Below, piece by piece: positions 19,221 to 26,785 of a stretch of DNA of 42,077 nt. The translations under genes were made by a program, and so were the position numbers. Origin of the DNA: Acidimicrobiaceae bacterium (GTDB lineage: Bacteria > Actinomycetota > Acidimicrobiia > Acidimicrobiales > Bog-793); contig DAHUXW010000054.1 in the NCBI GenBank assembly GCA_027306925.1, forward strand, positions 1 through 42,077, written 5' to 3'. The stretch's first letter is position 1; every line of letters begins with the position of its first letter. The notes beneath the pieces were generated by a model. That model had not been told where the DNA came from. It saw nothing but the letters and a program-made list of their open reading frames with translations, and searched no databases.

Positions 19221-20207
19221 ATGTCATTCGCGGAAGGAGCGGTCCCGAGCGACAACGTGGGCGCCGTCACGAGCGGGCGCGACCTGGGCCGCAGGAAAGG
19301 CCGCGCGGGTCGCCGGCGGAGCGTCGCGTGGCAGCGGCGCGACCGCGCGGCGGGTTACCTGTACATCCTTCCCGCCGTGGTCTTCCTCGCCATGTTCATC
19401 GTGTACCCGCTCGTGAAGGACATCCAATACTCGTTCGAGAATTGGGACGGAGTCGGCCCGGCGACGTACGCGGGATTCAGCAACTACGCCCAGCTGTGGC
19501 GGGACCCCGTCGAGAGCAGCTCCCTCGCCCATATCGGTGAGCTGTTCATCTTCTTCGCGCTGATCCCCGTGGCAGTCGGGCTGCTCGTCGCGAGCCTGAT
19601 CGGCCGCGTCCAGCCGCGGGGTTCCGTCATCTTTCGCGCCATCTTCTTCCTGCCCCAGGTGATCGTGACCGTCGTGATCGCCATCGTGTGGACCTGGCTG
19701 CTCGCCCCGTCCGGGGCCGGATCCTTCAACGGGCTGCTGCACGCGGTCGGGCTCGGGCCCGCCGTCGGACCGTCGTGGCTCGGCGACTTCAACTCGTCGC
19801 TCATCGCGCTCGGCCTGATCGCCGTCTGGATCGACTTCGGCCTGTGCTTCCTGCTCTTCCTCTCCGGGGTGCAGAAGATCTCCCCCGAGCTGTACAACTC
19901 GGCGCGCCTCGACGGAGCGGGCCTGATACGCGAGTTCTTCCACATCACCGTCCCCCTACTGCGGCGAGAGATCGCGGCCGCGATCGTCATCACGACCGTC
20001 ATGGCGCTCCAGGGTTTCACGCTCGTCTACACGGCAACGGGCGGCGGACCGGGAACGTCGACGACCATCCCGGGGATCCTCATCCTGAGGGACGCCTTCG
20101 ACCTCGGCCAGGTCGGCACCGCGGCGGCCCTCGCGATCACGCTGGCCGTGCTCGTCTTCGCGGTGACATTCGGAATCCGGGCTCTTCTCGAGCGGAAGGC
20201 GGAGTGA
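19221..20207 (+). CDS. Sugar ABC transporter permease (MalF-like)
   Basis: A 328-residue permease with a basic cytoplasmic N-terminus and about six membrane segments, beginning YLYILPAVVFLAMFIVYPLV. The coupling (EAA) loop reads YNSARLDGAGLIREFFHITVPLL. The ATG at 19221 has GAGGAGG six bases upstream. The 123-base gap from the kinase holds nothing I recognise. Forms the channel with the next gene; the binding protein is encoded 3.3 kb away on the other strand. Confidence 0.9.
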   Translation: MSFAEGAVPSDNVGAVTSGRDLGRRKGRAGRRRSVAWQRRDRAAGYLYILPAVVFLAMFIVYPLVKDIQYSFENWDGVGPATYAGFSNYAQLWRDPVESSSLAHIGELFIFFALIPVAVGLLVASLIGRVQPRGSVIFRAIFFLPQVIVTVVIAIVWTWLLAPSGAGSFNGLLHAVGLGPAVGPSWLGDFNSSLIALGLIAVWIDFGLCFLLFLSGVQKISPELYNSARLDGAGLIREFFHITVPLLRREIAAAIVITTVMALQGFTLVYTATGGGPGTSTTIPGILILRDAFDLGQVGTAAALAITLAVLVFAVTFGIRALLERKAE

Positions 20208-20289
20208 CGGTGGCGACGGACCGACCAGCTCGAACCGACGATGACGGCTGCGAGGCCGTCAGGATCGCGGATAGTGGAGGCTGCCGATA

Positions 20290-21114
20290 GTGCTCTCTCG
20301 TCAGGAACGCTTCCTCACCTTCGCGATCTTCGTCCTCATCGCGATCATCACCTTGTACCCGCTCGCCGTGCTCGTGAGCACGTCCCTCGAGCCGGTCAAC
20401 TCGACGAGCACCTCGTCGATCAGCTTCTCGCACCCGCTCTCGGTGGCGGCGTACGGCTACGCCTGGCACACGGGGAACTTCTCCACCTACATGATCAACA
20501 CGGCGATCGTCACGGTCTCGGTGATGGTGATCTCGGCCGTGGTCGCCGTCCTCGCCGCCTACGGGATCGAGCGTCTCCGCCCGCCCGGCGGCCGGATCGT
20601 GCTCTACGTCTCCGCGCTCGGCTTCATGCTCCCGGTCGAGACGCTCGTCATCGCCTGGTACTACCAGTTCGAGAGCCTCGGGTGGCTGAACTCCTACTGG
20701 GCGATGATCCTTCCCCAGGTCGCCCAGTCCGTCGCGTTCGGCACGTTCTGGTTGGCCACCGCCTTTCGGGGGCTACCGCGCTCGCTGACCGAGGCCGCGA
20801 TCCTCGACGGCACCTCGCGATGGGCTCTGCTGTGGAGGGTCCTCGTTCCAAGCGTCGCTCCTGCCATCCGCACGATGATGGCGCTCGTGTTCCTTTGGAC
20901 GTGGAACTCTTTCCTTCTTCCCCTCGTCGTGGAGGCCAACTCGTCCCGGTACACCGTGACGGTCGGGCTCTCCACCTTCCAGGGCGCGCACGGCAACAGC
21001 TACAGCGCGCTGGCCGCCGGAAGCGTGCTCGCCGCGCTTCCGGTCGTGCTCGTCTTCCTCTACTCGCAGCGGAGCTTCATCGCGGGCATGTTCGCAGGCG
21101 CGAGCGTGGAGTAG
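20290..21114 (+). CDS. Sugar ABC transporter permease (MalG-like)
   Basis: A 274-residue permease. The family-typical start is IAIITLYPLAVLVSTSLEP, the coupling loop is LTEAAILDGTSRWALLWRVLVPSVAPAI, and WNSFLLPLVV lies toward the C-terminus. GTG at 20290 is preceded by GGAGG about nine bases upstream. It pairs with the MalF-like permease 82 bases upstream and ends 22 bases from the convergent EamA gene. Confidence 0.9.
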   Translation: MLSRQERFLTFAIFVLIAIITLYPLAVLVSTSLEPVNSTSTSSISFSHPLSVAAYGYAWHTGNFSTYMINTAIVTVSVMVISAVVAVLAAYGIERLRPPGGRIVLYVSALGFMLPVETLVIAWYYQFESLGWLNSYWAMILPQVAQSVAFGTFWLATAFRGLPRSLTEAAILDGTSRWALLWRVLVPSVAPAIRTMMALVFLWTWNSFLLPLVVEANSSRYTVTVGLSTFQGAHGNSYSALAAGSVLAALPVVLVFLYSQRSFIAGMFAGASVE

Positions 21115-21136
21115 CGGCCGAGCACGGTCGGTCCCC

Positions 21137-22114
21137 TCACGCGGCCCCATCCGATCTCGCCCGGACTTCCCCGCCGATCGGCTCCTGCTCGCGGCGGCGA
21201 GCCGCGAGCAGCCCGACGCCACCGACGGCGGTAGCCACGCCGACAAGCTGCACCGGCGACAACGGCTGGCCGAGAACGGGAACGGCCGCGACCGCCGCCA
21301 CGAGGGCGCTGAGGTTGCCGACGAGCGCGGAAAGGGAGGCCGCCACGTAACGGTGCGCCCAGTTCATCACGAGGTGGCCGCCACCGGGTACGAATGCGAT
21401 CAGCACGATCGGCAGCCAGTCCCCGGCCGTGAGATGCCCCACCCCCCGGTCCGCGAACAGCGTCACGGGCGCGACCGCGACGAGCGCCACGAGTGTGACC
21501 CCGGCCGTGTACTCGAGCGAGCCGTGCGAGTCGCGGGCCCGCTTGGAGACGATCCAGTAGGCGGACCAGCACAGCATCGACGCCGCGGCGAACAGATCAC
21601 CCGTGAGGCTGTCCGGGCTCCTCCCCTCGGTCCCGACCACTACGAGCACCACCCCGCCGAGCGCGGCGCCCATGAGGACGAGCTCCCGGCCGCTCCATCG
21701 CTCGCCGAACAGGCGACATGCCGCGAGCGCGACGACGACCGGCTGCAGCGCGCCGATCACGCTCACGACGGCGATGCTCGTGAGCTTGATCGCGCTGAAG
21801 AACAGGACGATGTCCCCGGCGAACAGGACCCCTCCCGGGAGGCACGCACGCAGAAGTGCGATGCTGGGACCGCGCCGAGTGACCGCGAAGGCGACGCCGT
21901 AGACGAGCGCTCCGATGAGGAGGCGCCAGAATGCCACCGTGACGCCCGAGCAGGTGGTCAACGCGGCGAGCACTCCTGCGAAGCCCCACATCGACGCGGC
22001 GAGCAGCGCACCTGTCAGGCCGGCAGTTCGAAAGGAGCGCGAACCGGCTGCCGCGGCTCGTCCGCCATCCTCACGGCGCACGACGGGGCCCGTCGTGGCC
22101 GATTCGCTCCTCAC
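21137..22114 (-). CDS. EamA/DMT-family transporter
   Basis: About 325 residues with ten predicted membrane segments in two EamA repeats: GALLAASMWGFAGVLAALTT ... ALVYGVAFAVT, and SLTGDLFAAASMLCWSAYWIVSKR ... ALVAAVAAVPVLGQPLSPVQLVG. DMT proteins export or exchange metabolites such as sugars or amino acids. The start is uncertain: GTG at 22114 and GTG at 22081 both fit and neither has a clear ribosome site. It lies 65-98 bases after the SIS gene on the same strand, so the two may be co-transcribed. Confidence 0.8.
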   Translation of the reverse strand: MRSESATTGPVVRREDGGRAAAAGSRSFRTAGLTGALLAASMWGFAGVLAALTTCSGVTVAFWRLLIGALVYGVAFAVTRRGPSIALLRACLPGGVLFAGDIVLFFSAIKLTSIAVVSVIGALQPVVVALAACRLFGERWSGRELVLMGAALGGVVLVVVGTEGRSPDSLTGDLFAAASMLCWSAYWIVSKRARDSHGSLEYTAGVTLVALVAVAPVTLFADRGVGHLTAGDWLPIVLIAFVPGGGHLVMNWAHRYVAASLSALVGNLSALVAAVAAVPVLGQPLSPVQLVGVATAVGGVGLLAARRREQEPIGGEVRARSDGAA

Positions 22115-22179
22115 GCACGATGCGGGCACCGCGGTGCAGAGCCGCAGCGGGTCGCACGGTCGATCGCGCCGATCGCCGA

Positions 22180-23178
22180 CTACTCGGGGAGCTTCGTGTC
22201 GTCCTGGTGGTAGACGAAGCCGTCGATGGCGAGCCCCCGGATGCGAGCGATGCTTCCGACGAGCAGCTGGACCGGCGCGATCTCGAGCACCGCACGGGTG
22301 ACCGGCCCGGCGGGCGGAACACGGACGACCGAGAGTCCTCGCGACTGCTGCACCTCCACGGAGGTGAGGAGCACGACTGGGATTCCCTGTCCCGCCATGT
22401 AGCGGGCGAGCTCGACCTCGCGACGGTCGCCGAACACGACGCAGCCGCGATCGGGCCCGAGCGACTCCATCGGCCCGTGCAGGTACTGGCGCGTCTCGAA
22501 GGCAGCAGTCGGCATCCGGGTCGCCTCGCGGAACAGGAGCGCCGACTCCGACGCGCTCGCGAACGAGGCGCCGTGCCCCACGAAGTCGAACGCGGCGAGC
22601 CCGGAGGTAAGGCCGGCGATCTCCTCCATCTGGTCCGCCTGCTCCGACAGGACGCGACCGAGCTCCTCGGGGAGCTCGCCGTACTGCTCGCCCGGCGTCG
22701 CCGCGCCGAGCGCGTCGGCAAGCAGCCCAAGGGCCTGCAGCGTCGCCGTGTACCCCACCGTGTACACGGGGCTGTCCTCCCCGTGTCCGATCGTCACGGT
22801 GAGGTCGACCGCGAGCGCGAGCGGGCTGTCGCCGACGTTCGTCATCCCGAGGCGCCCGCCGGCGTCCAGGCGGTTCGCGGCCCCGACCGTCTCCGTGCTG
22901 CGTCCGCCCTCGGAAACGAGCACGAAGCTGTCGGCGAAGGCCGAAGGCTGCACGTCCTCGAGGAGGGCCGATGCCTCGAGATTCGTCGCACGACGCCCCG
23001 CTCGACGGAGGCGCTCGACGAGCGCCCAACCGGCGTGCGACCCCGCTCCCATCGCGACCACGCCGAGGGTTCCGGTCCCCCACGGCGACAGGTCGCTCGC
23101 CGCGAGCGTCTCCACGACCCGGGCCCGCGTCAACTCGAGGTTCTCGGGCTGCGACGCGACGGCATCTTCGTACTTCAT
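22180..23178 (-). CDS. Double-SIS-domain sugar isomerase/deglycase (GlmS/AgaS/FrlB-like)
   Basis: A 332-residue protein with two SIS sugar-isomerase domains: VVAMGAGSHAGWALVERL and LVSEGGRSTETVGAANRLD in the first, FVGHGASFASASESALLFRE in the second. The GlmS-like catalytic loop is ETRQYLHGPMESLGPD, and the C-terminus is VYHQDDTKLPE. The SIS consensus SxSGxSxET is SEGGRSTET here, one substitution. Such proteins isomerise or deaminate amino-sugar phosphates or cleave fructosamine-type adducts. The ATG at 23178 has GGAGG eight bases upstream. It is divergent from the BadF-type kinase, which could supply its phosphorylated substrate. Confidence 0.8.
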   Translation of the reverse strand: MKYEDAVASQPENLELTRARVVETLAASDLSPWGTGTLGVVAMGAGSHAGWALVERLRRAGRRATNLEASALLEDVQPSAFADSFVLVSEGGRSTETVGAANRLDAGGRLGMTNVGDSPLALAVDLTVTIGHGEDSPVYTVGYTATLQALGLLADALGAATPGEQYGELPEELGRVLSEQADQMEEIAGLTSGLAAFDFVGHGASFASASESALLFREATRMPTAAFETRQYLHGPMESLGPDRGCVVFGDRREVELARYMAGQGIPVVLLTSVEVQQSRGLSVVRVPPAGPVTRAVLEIAPVQLLVGSIARIRGLAIDGFVYHQDDTKLPE

Positions 23179-23392
23179 GAGCGAGCCTCCACACCCTTCT
23201 CGTAGACGGCACCCGACGTCCTACCGACGTCGTCCGGCGACTCGACCCGAGACTAGCGGCGCGGGCGCCACCGCTCCGTCGCGGCGGGCGACGGCCCGGC
23301 TTCTCCTCCGATCCGCGAGGCGATCTCGCACGGCGCCGCGATCGCTCGACGGTAGAGTCGACCCGCCGAGGTGAGCCGGACAAGGGGGCGCG

Positions 23393-24340
23393 GTGCCGAG
23401 TCTGTTTGCGGGTGCCGACGTCGGCGGCACGAAGGCGCACGTCGTCGTCGCAGGGCATGGCAAGGAGCCGGTCGAGCGGACTGTGCCGACGTCCGCCTGG
23501 TACGCGAGAGCGATCCCCGGGGTCGGAGCCGGTCTCGCCGCGACGGTCGCCGACCTCGCGCCAGGCACGCTCGACGCTCTCGTCGTCGGTGCGCACGGCT
23601 GCGACACTCGCGACCAGGGTGCACGGCTCGCCCGCGACCTCGGCGAGCGCCTCGGCACCACGGTCTACGTGTTCAACGACGCGGAGCTCGTGCTCCCGGC
23701 TGCTGGCGTCCCGACAGGTATCGGGCTCATCATCGGCACCGGGTCGATCGCCATCGGCTACGACCGCGACGGAACCATGATCACGGTCGGCGGCTGGGGC
23801 GGATACCTCGGCGACGAAGGAAGTGGAACCGGATTGTTCCGCGACGCAGCGCGGGCGGTGACGCGAGCCGTCGATCGCGGACGGTGCGACGACCCGCTGA
23901 AGGATGCCCTCGTCGAGCTCCTCGCGCTTCGAGACCTTCGAGACCTGCCCGCACGTCTCTCCACGGAGCTCAGTCCGACCGCCTGGTCCGCGCTCACGCC
24001 GCCGCTGTTCGAACGGGCGCTCGCCGCGGGGTCGCCGCTCGCGAACGGCGTCGTCGAGAGCTCCGCGGAGGCGCTCGCCGAGCTCGTGGCCGTCGCGCGC
24101 GGGCGCGGCGCGAACACCCGGGTCGTCGTGCCAACAGGGGGAGTCGTGAACAACGCCCCGTGGCTGCGGACGGCGCTCGAGCGAGCACTTGCGCGCACCT
24201 GCCCGGACAGTCGCGTCCAGTACCTATCGGTGCCCCCCGTGCACGGCGCGCTCAGGCTGGCCGAGCAGGCCGCGGCGAGGGTCCGCGGCGAGCCGGTCCA
24301 AGGGCGGCTGCACCCGCTGCTCGGGGGCACGGCCGAGTAG
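23393..24340 (+). CDS. BadF/BadG/BcrA/BcrD-type kinase, probable N-acetylglucosamine kinase-like
   Basis: A 315-residue ASKHA-fold ATPase/kinase. It has FAGADVGGTKAHVVVAG (phosphate 1), VYVFNDAELVL, the adenosine-side LIIGTGSIAIGYDRDG, and the NAGK-like GGWGGYLGDEGSGTGLFRDA. The C-terminus is VPTGGVVNNAPWLR. It probably phosphorylates an amino sugar taken up by the ABC system. The GTG at 23393 has AAGGGGG about five bases upstream. It is divergent from the SIS protein and convergent with the third NagB-like gene (50-base gap). Confidence 0.8.
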   Translation: MPSLFAGADVGGTKAHVVVAGHGKEPVERTVPTSAWYARAIPGVGAGLAATVADLAPGTLDALVVGAHGCDTRDQGARLARDLGERLGTTVYVFNDAELVLPAAGVPTGIGLIIGTGSIAIGYDRDGTMITVGGWGGYLGDEGSGTGLFRDAARAVTRAVDRGRCDDPLKDALVELLALRDLRDLPARLSTELSPTAWSALTPPLFERALAAGSPLANGVVESSAEALAELVAVARGRGANTRVVVPTGGVVNNAPWLRTALERALARTCPDSRVQYLSVPPVHGALRLAEQAAARVRGEPVQGRLHPLLGGTAE

Positions 24341-24390
24341 CTAGTGACCCGGGGCGCCGACGCGCGACGCGCGGCCTGCGCTTCGCCCGC

Positions 24391-25173
24391 TCAGCGGACC
24401 GGCCGGAACGCCGCTTCGTCGGCGAACAGCGCTGCCGACGCGTGCCGCCGCAGGATCGTCGCGGGACATCCTTCGTCGACCGGGCCGCTCATCACCCGCG
24501 ACAACGCAGCCGCCTTTCGCGACCCAGGCACCACCGCGACGATGTGGCGCGCCGAGAACAGCGCCGGGATCGTGACCGTGACCGCCTCGCTCGGCACCTC
24601 GGAAAGCGACGCGAAGCAACCGTCGTTCAACTGCTGCTGGCGCGACTCCTGCGTCAAGGGCACGACGCGGACCCACCGGTCGTCAACGAAGCTGCTCGCT
24701 CCTGGCTCGTTGAAGGCAAGGTGCCCGTTCTCCCCGACCCCGCAGCAAACGAGGTCGATCGGTGCCTCGCGGAGCTTCGACTCGTAGCGGAGGCACTCGC
24801 CGAGCGGGTCGGAGGGATCGATGAGGTTCACCGCTCCCGGTCCCGCGGCCTCGAACAGCTCGCGCCGCAGGAACGAGGAGAACCGTTGCGGCGCGTCCGG
24901 CGACAGTCCGACGTACTCGTCCATGTGGAAGGCAACGACTCTCGCCCATGCGATCCGCGTGCTCGCGCGAAGCGCCGCGAGCAGCTCGAGCTGGGAGGGT
25001 GCGGACGCGAAGACGATCCGCACGACGTCTCTGGATGCGAGCTGGTCGACGATCAGGTCCTCGACGACACTCGCCGCGGCTTCGCCCGCCTCGGCTCGCG
25101 AGGCGTAGACGTTGATGTCGAGCAGCTCGACCCGACGGTGATCGATGCGTCGGACGTCGGCCGGGGTTGCCAC
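24391..25173 (-). CDS. NagB/glucosamine-6-phosphate-isomerase-like protein, copy 3
   Basis: A 260-residue superfamily member and the closest of the three to NagB. IVFASAPSQLELLAAL stands for the phosphate loop, AFHMDEYVGLSPDAPQRFSS keeps the DEY Asp, and CCGVGENGHLAFNEPG keeps His143 and Glu148 but has Asn for Asp141. NDGCFASLSEVPSEAVTVTI and the C-terminal SGPVDEGCPATILRRH are typical of deaminase homologues. GTG at 25173 has AAGGAGGTGGA upstream. It ends the minus-strand run of epimerase, gluconokinase-LarA fusion and dehydrogenase, 144 bases after the dehydrogenase stop. Confidence 0.8.
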   Translation of the reverse strand: MATPADVRRIDHRRVELLDINVYASRAEAGEAAASVVEDLIVDQLASRDVVRIVFASAPSQLELLAALRASTRIAWARVVAFHMDEYVGLSPDAPQRFSSFLRRELFEAAGPGAVNLIDPSDPLGECLRYESKLREAPIDLVCCGVGENGHLAFNEPGASSFVDDRWVRVVPLTQESRQQQLNDGCFASLSEVPSEAVTVTIPALFSARHIVAVVPGSRKAAALSRVMSGPVDEGCPATILRRHASAALFADEAAFRPVR

Positions 25174-25317
25174 CTCTCCACCTCCTTCGAAGGCGCGCTC
25201 GCGTCGGACAACGTCGAAGCCGCGCGCGCGACGTGGACCGAGCGCCCACCGTCCGACGGTACACCCGACGCGACGAGCCATTCGGCCGCGCGCCCCGACT
25301 ACCGAAGCCAGTCGCGC

Positions 25318-26715
25318 TCACGCGTTCGCGCGACGTCGGGCGGACGCCTCCAGCTCGCGACACTGCTCGGCCACGGCCGTCGTGACGTCGTCGTCGGCGC
25401 CGACCGCCGGATCGAGCGCCGTGCACACGCGGCGCGCCGCTTCGACGACTGGCCCCGCTGCGAGCGGCACGAGCACGTCCGCGCGCACGTCACGGACGGG
25501 GGTGCCCGACCCTCTCAGGTGGCAGAGCCAGGCGGCGAGCACCTGCGTCGCCGCGCGGGGCACTCGCCCCTCGGCGCGCTCGGCGCGCAGCACGGGAAGG
25601 ACGCGGACCGGGAGCTTCTGCGACCCGTCCTCGGCGATGCGAGCAAGCCGGTCGCGCATCCTCGGGTTCGCGAAGCGCCCGGCGAGCGCGTCGCGATATG
25701 CGCCGAGCTCGTCCGCGCCCTGGGCGAGATGACCGGAGGCGGTCGCCCACCAGCTGTCGACCCACCCCCGGCACTCGTCGTCACGCACGGCTTCGGCGAC
25801 CGTGTGCCAGCCGAGGATCGAGCCACCGTAGGCGAGGAGCGAGTGGGCGCCGTTCACGAGCCAGAGCTTGCGCTGCTCGTAGACGGTCGCGTCGCCGGCG
25901 AAGACCGCTCCGCCGTCTTCCCAGCGCGGCCGGCCCGAGGGGAACTCGCCGGAGAGCACCCATTCGCTGAACGGCTCGGTGACCACGGGCGCGTCGTCGC
26001 GCCATCCGCGAGCGTCCGTCCACGCGCCGGCCCCGCTCTCAGGCCGCGGGGTGATCCGGTCAACGACAGTCGTGACGAACCCGACCGACCCGTCGATCCA
26101 GTCGGCCAAGGCGCCGTCGAGACGTTCCGCGAGGTCGGTCACGACCTGCCGGACGAGCTCGCCGTTTTCCGCCACGTTGTCGCAGGGCACAACCGCCACC
26201 GGGCCGGCGTCCGACCGACGGCGGGCAGCGAGCCCGGCGACGAGGCGCGCGGGCGCGGTCGCGACCGCGGCCGTCGCGTCTTCCCGGAGACGGGCCACGT
26301 CGGCGAGGACGTCCGGGCGCGACCCGTCGAGACCCCCGCCTCGTGCCGAGCAGTACCCCGCCTCGGTCACGGTCACGGTGACGACCGCGACGGCCGGCGA
26401 GGCGAGATGCCCGAGCCACCCGACATGGTCCGCCCCCGCACGCGCCTCGGAGAGGCTCCCGACGATCTCCGTGGTGTCGTGCTCCGGACCCCGCGCCACG
26501 AGCGCGTAGAGGCCCTCTTGGGCCTGCAGCACCCGTGCGACGTCCTCTCGATGCCCCGAGTACGCCGCGTAGCCCCAGCGCTCGGCGTCCGAGGCGTGCT
26601 CGGTGTACCACGCCTGGTGGGCACGGAAGAAGTTGCCGAGCCCGAGGTGGACGAGGTTCACCGGGGCCTTCGCCCTCACGCCGCATCGCGCTCGAGACAG
26701 GAGGTGCGCGTTCAC
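25318..26715 (-). CDS. Mannitol/fructuronate-type polyol dehydrogenase (UxuB/MtlD family)
   Basis: About 465 residues of the long-chain polyol dehydrogenase family. The NAD site is NLVHLGLGNFFRAHQAWYTE, then VVPCDNVAENG, GFVTTVVDRITP and VTEPFSEWVLSGEFP. The catalytic signature K-x4-N-x2-H is KLWLVNGAHSLLAYGG. Family members interconvert D-mannonate and D-fructuronate, tagaturonate and altronate, or mannitol and fructose with NAD(H). Next to a gluconokinase-LarA fusion, the fructuronate/mannonate reaction is the most economical guess. The GTG at 26715 gives the usual N-terminus but has only a weak ribosome site. It lies 70 bases after the fusion gene. Confidence 0.8.
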   Translation of the reverse strand: MNAHLLSRARCGVRAKAPVNLVHLGLGNFFRAHQAWYTEHASDAERWGYAAYSGHREDVARVLQAQEGLYALVARGPEHDTTEIVGSLSEARAGADHVGWLGHLASPAVAVVTVTVTEAGYCSARGGGLDGSRPDVLADVARLREDATAAVATAPARLVAGLAARRRSDAGPVAVVPCDNVAENGELVRQVVTDLAERLDGALADWIDGSVGFVTTVVDRITPRPESGAGAWTDARGWRDDAPVVTEPFSEWVLSGEFPSGRPRWEDGGAVFAGDATVYEQRKLWLVNGAHSLLAYGGSILGWHTVAEAVRDDECRGWVDSWWATASGHLAQGADELGAYRDALAGRFANPRMRDRLARIAEDGSQKLPVRVLPVLRAERAEGRVPRAATQVLAAWLCHLRGSGTPVRDVRADVLVPLAAGPVVEAARRVCTALDPAVGADDDVTTAVAEQCRELEASARRRANA

Positions 26716-26785
26716 CGACCGAGCACCCCGCACGGCGCGCCTGCGCCAGGCGCCGAGCTCGCGAGCGCGGCTGCGCGGGCCACCC

